Assembly: GCA_904394215.1 (NCBI GenBank)
Contig: CAJFNF010000015.1
Span: forward strand, 1 to 41,222
Direction of reading: 5' to 3'
Origin: an uncultured Faecalibacterium sp.
GTDB lineage: Bacteria > Bacillota > Clostridia > Oscillospirales > Ruminococcaceae
DNA: 41,222 nt
Numbering within the stretch: the stretch's first letter is position 1; each line of letters begins with the position of its first letter. The position numbers and the translations under genes were made by a program. Positions 37,131 through 41,222 of this stretch are shown here, piece by piece. The notes under the pieces are model-generated. The model made no database searches, was not told where the DNA came from, and saw only the letters and a program-made list of their open reading frames with translations.

Positions 37131-38663
37131 ATGGCAAAGAAACCCATGATGCTCTGCATCCTTGACGGCTTCGGCTGGGTGCCGGACCAGGTCGATGGCA
37201 ACGCCATCGTCGCCGCCAAGACTCCCTATATCGACCACCTGTTTGCCACCTGCCCCAACGTCACCATCGGCGCTTCGGGCATGAGCGTCGGCCTGCCCGA
37301 CGGCCAGATGGGCAACTCTGAGGTGGGCCACACCAACATCGGCGCAGGCCGCATCGTCTACCAGCAGCTGACCCTCATCACCAAGTCCATCCAGGACGGC
37401 GAGATGCAGAAGAACGAGGTGCTGGTCCGGAACATGAAGGCCGCCATCGATGCCGGTAAGGCCATCCACTTCATGGGCCTGATGGGCACCGGCGGCGTGC
37501 ACAGCCACGAGGAGCACCTGTTCGGCCTGCTGGAGATGGCCAAGGCCCTGGGCGCCAAGGACGTCTATGTCCACGCCATCATGGATGGCCGTGACACCGA
37601 CCCCCACGACGGCGAGCACTTCCTCCAGAACGTCCAGAACGAGCTGGACAAGCTGGGCATCGGCAAGATTGCCACCGTCACCGGCCGTTACTACGCCATG
37701 GACCGCGACAAGAACTGGGACCGCGAGGAGAAGGCCTATGCCGCCTTCGTCTACGGCGAAGGGGAGAAGGCCAACGGCTGGAAAGAGTGCATTGAGCGCA
37801 GCTACGCCAACGACGTCACCGACGAATTCGTGGTGCCCTGCGTCACCTGCGAGGGCGGCCGCGTCACCGAGGGCGACACTGTTGTCTTCATCAACTTCCG
37901 CCCTGACCGTGCCCGCCAGATGACCCGCATCTTTGTGGACGACGCCTTCGACGGCTTCAAGCGCCGCTATGGCCGGTTCCCGGTCCACTACGTCTGCATG
38001 ACCGAGTATGACGCCACCATGCCCAACTGTGAGGTTGCCTATCCTCCTGTGGACCTGAACAACGTCATGGGCGAGTATATCTCCAACCTGGGCATGACCC
38101 AGCTGCGGATCGCCGAGACCGAGAAGTACGCCCACGTCACCTTCTTCTTCAACGGCGGCCGCGAGGAGCCCTTCGCCGGCGAGGATCGCTGCGTGATCCC
38201 CAGCCCCAAGGTGGCCACTTACGACCTGAAGCCCGAGATGAGCGCCCCCGAGGTTGCCGACGAGTGCGTCAAGCGGATTGAGAGCGGCAAGTACGACGTG
38301 ATCATCCTGAACTTCGCCAACTGCGACATGGTGGGCCACACCGGCGTCTTTGACGCTGCTGTCAAGGCCGTGGAGGCCGTGGACCAGTGCGCAGGCAAGG
38401 TCATTGACGCTGTGCTGGCTGCCGGCGGCAAGGTCATCCTGACCGCTGACCACGGCAACGCCGACAAGATGAAGAACCCCGACGGCACCCCCTTCACCGC
38501 CCACACCACCAACCCGGTGCCCTGTGTGGTGATCGGTGCCGGCAATGACTTCACCCTCCGTGAGGGCGGCGTCCTGAGCGATCTGGTCCCCACCATGTTC
38601 GATCTGATGGGTGTGCCTCAGCCCAAGGAAATGACCGGCAAGAGCCTGATTGTCCGCAAGTAA
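37131..38663 (+). CDS. gpmI: 2,3-bisphosphoglycerate-independent phosphoglycerate mutase
   Basis: The 510-aa manganese enzyme interconverts 3- and 2-phosphoglycerate. It starts with the alkaline phosphatase-fold metal-binding CILDGFGWVPDQ, has the catalytic Ser in GLPDGQMGNSEVGHTNIGAG, the transfer domain with IHFMGLMGTGGVHSHEEHL and ALGAKDVYVHAIMDGRDTDP, and the C-terminal metal ligands NFANCDMVGHTG and LTADHGNADKM. Length fits the family. The ribosome site is GAGGA at 10 nt. It is the last gene of the pgk run, followed by a strong terminator. Enolase is not in the window. Confidence 0.97.
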   Translation: MAKKPMMLCILDGFGWVPDQVDGNAIVAAKTPYIDHLFATCPNVTIGASGMSVGLPDGQMGNSEVGHTNIGAGRIVYQQLTLITKSIQDGEMQKNEVLVRNMKAAIDAGKAIHFMGLMGTGGVHSHEEHLFGLLEMAKALGAKDVYVHAIMDGRDTDPHDGEHFLQNVQNELDKLGIGKIATVTGRYYAMDRDKNWDREEKAYAAFVYGEGEKANGWKECIERSYANDVTDEFVVPCVTCEGGRVTEGDTVVFINFRPDRARQMTRIFVDDAFDGFKRRYGRFPVHYVCMTEYDATMPNCEVAYPPVDLNNVMGEYISNLGMTQLRIAETEKYAHVTFFFNGGREEPFAGEDRCVIPSPKVATYDLKPEMSAPEVADECVKRIESGKYDVIILNFANCDMVGHTGVFDAAVKAVEAVDQCAGKVIDAVLAAGGKVILTADHGNADKMKNPDGTPFTAHTTNPVPCVVIGAGNDFTLREGGVLSDLVPTMFDLMGVPQPKEMTGKSLIVRK

Positions 38664-38698
38664 GGAAAACTTACCGACCCATTGTCCAAAACCCATAC

Positions 38699-38749
38699 AG
38701 AGCCCCGCAGGCCGGTGTCAGGAGACACAAGCCCGCGGGGCTCTTTCTG
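38699..38749 (+). terminator. Terminator after gpmI
   Basis: AGAGCCCCGC (38699-38708) pairs with GCGGGGCTCT (38735-38744) and is followed by TTCTGT. An inner hairpin GTGTC-AGGA-GACAC lies in the loop. Confidence 0.75.
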
Positions 38750-38846
38750 TAGCGGGGCAGGCAGGGCTTTCCCAAGTCTTTTCCCAGTGACCGGGGAACT
38801 TTCCATCCCGGATCAAAGCCCTCCACAGACCCTGAAAAAGGGCGGC

Positions 38847-38892
38847 AAAAAAGCCCCCGCGGCTTCCGGTAAAACCGGAGGCTGCAGGGGCT
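38847..38892 (-). terminator. Terminator of the opp operon
   Basis: On the minus strand AGCCCCT..TCCGGT and ACCGGA..GGGGGCT form a long stem with short mismatches, followed by TTTTTT (38852-38847). It lies 39 bases after the oppF stop. The 38,664-38,930 interval otherwise shows only the gpmI terminator. Confidence 0.8.
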
Positions 38893-38930
38893 TTGGTTGC
38901 GTTCTGGGCTTTCAGGTGGGCAGGGAAGAC

Positions 38931-39872
38931 TCAGCGGTTGGCCTCGTATTCCTTGCGGTAGCCCTCCAGCTCCTTCTGGTTGCCATAGACGAAGTGACCG
39001 TTGGCAATTTCTGCCCAAACGGGCTTGTCGGTGCTGTAGTCGTGGATAGACGGGTCATACACCAACAGCTTTTTCTTCTTCTCCAGGCCGGGATCAGGGA
39101 TAGGCACAGCCGACAGCAGGGCTTTGGTGTAGGGGTGCAGGGGGTGACGGAAGAGTTCTTCCGTCTCAGCCAGCTCCACGATACGGCCCTTGCTGATGAC
39201 GGCGATCCGGTCCGAGATGAACCGCACCACCGACAGGTCGTGGGCGATGAACAGGTAAGTCAGCCCGCGGGAAACCTTCAGCTTGTTCAGCAGGTTCAGC
39301 ACCTGTGCACGAATCGAGACATCCAGTGCCGAGATGGGCTCGTCTGCCACGATGAACTCAGGCTCCATGATCAGGGCACGGGCAATGCCGATGCGCTGAC
39401 GCTGGCCGCCGGAGAACTCGTGGGGGAAACGGGATGCAAACTCGGGCAGCAGGCCCACCTCGTGCAGGGCAGCCATGACCTTGTCGTGAAGGTCATTCTG
39501 GTCCTTGTACAGGTGGAAGTTCAGCAGGCCCTCCGCGATGATATACTCGACCTTGGCACGCTCGTTCAGGGAAGCCATGGGGTCCTGGAAGATCATCTGG
39601 CATTTGCGGATGACTTCCTGGTCCAGCTCCTTGGAGATCTTGCCGTTGATCTTGCGGCCCTTGAAGTAGATTTCGCCGGCCGAAGTGGGGTTGATGCGGG
39701 TGATGGCACGGCCGATGGTTGTCTTGCCCGAGCCGCTCTCGCCCACCAGGGAGAAGGTCTCGCCCTTGTAGATGTCGAAGTTGACGTGGTCTACGGCCAC
39801 AAACTTCTTGCGCCCCGAGCCGAAGGAGATCTGGAGGTCCTTGATTTCAATGAGCTTTTCTCTCTCAGCCAT
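38931..39872 (-). CDS. oppF: Oligopeptide ABC transporter ATP-binding protein
   Basis: The 313-aa ATPase powers peptide import together with OppD. Walker A is GESGSGKTT (about residues 38-46), the ABC signature [14 protein letters not shown] near 150, Walker [14 protein letters not shown], and the switch His lies in [10 protein letters not shown]. The C-terminal oligopeptide extension, [19 protein letters not shown], is present and continues with a lysine-rich piece. It overlaps oppD by 8 bases and ends the operon before a strong terminator. Substrates are probably di- or oligopeptides; nickel transporters share the architecture but are less likely. Confidence 0.92.
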   Translation of the reverse strand: MAEREKLIEIKDLQISFGSGRKKFVAVDHVNFDIYKGETFSLVGESGSGKTTIGRAITRINPTSAGEIYFKGRKINGKISKELDQEVIRKCQMIFQDPMASLNERAKVEYIIAEGLLNFHLYKDQNDLHDKVMAALHEVGLLPEFASRFPHEFSGGQRQRIGIARALIMEPEFIVADEPISALDVSIRAQVLNLLNKLKVSRGLTYLFIAHDLSVVRFISDRIAVISKGRIVELAETEELFRHPLHPYTKALLSAVPIPDPGLEKKKKLLVYDPSIHDYSTDKPVWAEIANGHFVYGNQKELEGYRKEYEANR

Positions 39873-40911
39873 TGGTGTGGTCCTCCATCAGTTTCTTGCG
39901 CAGGTTCTGGATCGAGTGGGGGCGGTCCACCTTGGGTGCCCGGGGGTCCAGATACCAGGTCTTGGCGGCATGGGTCGGCGACACCTGGAAGAAGGGCGGC
40001 TCTTTGACAAAGTCAATGGCCAGGGCCTTCTTGTTGCGGGGTGCGAACGCATCGCCGTGAATCTCGTTGAAGAGGTTCGGGGGCGTGCCGTCAATGGTGG
40101 GCAGCGTTTCGCCCTTGATGCCCAGCTGGGGCAGAGCCTGCAGCAGGGCCCAGGTGTAGGGGTGCCATGCGTCGTAGAAAATCTCCTCGACGGTGCCGTA
40201 CTCCACGATCTGGCCTGCGTACATGACAGCCACACGGTCGGCCACGTTTGCCACAACGCCCAGGTCATGGGTGATGTAGATGACCGACATGCCCAGTTCC
40301 TTCTGCAGATCACGGATCAGCTGCAGGATCTGGGCCTGGATGGTCACATCCAGGGCGGTGGTAGGCTCGTCGCAGATCAGAACCTGGGGCTTGCAGGCGG
40401 CGGCGATGGCGATGACCACGCGCTGCCGCATGCCGCCCGAAAACTCGTGGGGGTACTGGTTGTACCGGCGCTCAGGGTCGGGGATGCCGACCCTGCCCAG
40501 CATCTCGATGGCGGCCTTCTTGGCGGCCTCGCCCTTCAGGCCCTGGTGATGCTCGATGCTCTCCTGAATCTGCTTGCCGATTTTCTTCAGCGGGTTCAGG
40601 CTGGTCATGGGGTCCTGCATCACCATCGAGATCTTGCTGCCGCGGACGGTCAGCCAGTCCTTCTCGGTGAATTTGGCCATGTCACGGCCATCGAACATGA
40701 TGCTGCCGCCGGTGATTTTGCCGTTGACATCCAGCATGCCCACAAAGGTCTTGGTAAAGACCGATTTGCCCGAGCCGCTCTCGCCCACGATGGCGAGGGT
40801 CTCGCCTTCGTACAGGTCCAGAGAGCACTTGCGGATGGCCTTCAGCGTCCGGCCCCGCAGGCTGAACTGAATCTCCACGTCACGGGCAGAGATAATTGCG
40901 TTTTTATCCAT
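39865..40911 (-). CDS. oppD: Oligopeptide ABC transporter ATP-binding protein
   Basis: The 348-aa partner ATPase has Walker [10 protein letters not shown], the ABC signature [13 protein letters not shown], Walker [14 protein letters not shown], and the switch His in [12 protein letters not shown]. The C-terminal [15 protein letters not shown] is the peptide-transporter motif; after it, LNPLKK-type and [14 protein letters not shown] segments complete the usual extension. The order oppC-oppD-oppF is the standard opp/dpp layout. A gap of 22 bases separates it from oppC. Confidence 0.92.
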   Translation of the reverse strand: MDKNAIISARDVEIQFSLRGRTLKAIRKCSLDLYEGETLAIVGESGSGKSVFTKTFVGMLDVNGKITGGSIMFDGRDMAKFTEKDWLTVRGSKISMVMQDPMTSLNPLKKIGKQIQESIEHHQGLKGEAAKKAAIEMLGRVGIPDPERRYNQYPHEFSGGMRQRVVIAIAAACKPQVLICDEPTTALDVTIQAQILQLIRDLQKELGMSVIYITHDLGVVANVADRVAVMYAGQIVEYGTVEEIFYDAWHPYTWALLQALPQLGIKGETLPTIDGTPPNLFNEIHGDAFAPRNKKALAIDFVKEPPFFQVSPTHAAKTWYLDPRAPKVDRPHSIQNLRKKLMEDHTNG

Positions 40912-40933
40912 TGTCTCTTATCTCTCCCATCTC

Positions 40934-41222
40934 TTAAACGTGATTCCGCGGGTCGGCTGCGTCCGAGAAAGCGTTGCCCATGATATAGAAGGAAACCGAG
41001 ATGATGGACACGATGGACGCAGGGAAGATCAGCAGGTAGGGGTAATCCAGGAAGAAGGTGCGCACCTTGGCCAGCAGCAGGCCCAGAGAAGGCGTTTCAA
41101 TTCCCAGGCCCAGGCCCAGATAAGACAGGGTGGACTCCATGTTGATGGTATAGGGAATGTTCAGAGCCGTCTGGAGGATGATGACCGACACCAGGTAGGG
41201 CAGGATGTTCTTGGTCAGAACA
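40934..41222 (-). CDS. oppC: Oligopeptide ABC transporter permease, C-terminal part (runs off the window)
   Basis: The visible 95 residues are the C-terminus of an OppC/DppC-type membrane permease: LTKNILPYLVSVIILQTALN, then MESTLSYLGLGLGIETPSLG (part of the EAA coupling region and following helix), a hydrophobic YLLIFPASIVSIISVSFYIMG segment, and the ending DAADPRNHV, which is very close to the DPR ending usual in this family. The frame is open to the last base of the window, so the gene starts outside. It forms the channel with OppB and is powered by OppD/OppF. Confidence 0.88.
   Translation of the reverse strand, partial: VLTKNILPYLVSVIILQTALNIPYTINMESTLSYLGLGLGIETPSLGLLLAKVRTFFLDYPYLLIFPASIVSIISVSFYIMGNAFSDAADPRNHV

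Noticed and set aside
41189-41191. GTG as start of a short oppC gene
   Set aside because: The frame continues upstream to the window edge with permease-like sequence, so this is an internal valine of a partial gene.

Overview
The window joins most of an integrated temperate phage (about 1-22,117) to a stretch of host chromosome (22,118-41,222). The DNA is GC-rich, glycolytic genes have strong sigma-A type promoters, and GGAGG ribosome sites are common. Together with the phage and host gene content this suggests a Gram-positive Clostridia genome, most likely an Oscillospiraceae gut commensal of the Faecalibacterium/Gemmiger/Subdoligranulum type. That placement is inferred from gene style, not from a marker gene.

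Prophage. The lysogeny module lies at the right end on the + strand: a CI/LexA-like repressor and a tyrosine integrase, followed by the 3' end of a tRNA (the likely attR) and a terminator. A divergent minus-strand promoter starts the lytic genes, which run leftwards: Cro-like regulator, small membrane protein, HTH protein, two paralogous small proteins, a conserved 226-aa early protein, an 830-bp non-coding GGC-pentamer array, a small acidic protein, a RecB-like nuclease (DUF2800), an ssDNA-binding protein (DUF2815), family A DNA polymerase, two small proteins, a VapE/D5-like primase-helicase, a VRR-NUC nuclease, an SNF2-type helicase, a MazG-like protein and an HTH/DUF4417 protein. Next come two ADP-ribosyltransferase-fold proteins, each followed by a tiny Lys-rich protein, an orphan DNA methyltransferase with a ParB-like domain, and the terminase subunits. 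A portal gene breaks off at about base 110. Head, tail and lysis genes and the left attachment site lie outside the window or are lost.

Non-coding structure in the phage. (1) The pentamer array at 16,672-17,505. (2) A 210-220-bp element present twice in the same orientation (9,085-9,307 and 20,583-20,790), built from a perfectly recurring 16-bp motif, an inverted repeat and alternating purine-pyrimidine tracts. (3) Three matching phage promoters (box CCYGTACCGTTTT, then exactly 22 nt, then an extended -10) in front of DUF4417, the first ART and the methyltransferase, with one promoter buried inside a terminator hairpin. (4) Five 16-bp operators around the repressor/Cro promoters. (5) Five copies of a 9-bp repeat before the 226-aa gene.

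Host side. A NERD nuclease-like protein, a secreted C39-like peptidase convergent with a SpoIID-like protein (with a possible sigma-E type promoter), citrate synthase with a membrane protein, gapA, a MutS-related ATPase, a LysR regulator divergent from a lipid-anchored FMN/FAD reductase, a sugar-nucleotide type nucleotidyltransferase, the glycolytic run pgk-tpiA-gpmI, and the end of an oligopeptide ABC transporter operon (oppC partial, oppD, oppF). Most units are closed by clear intrinsic terminators.
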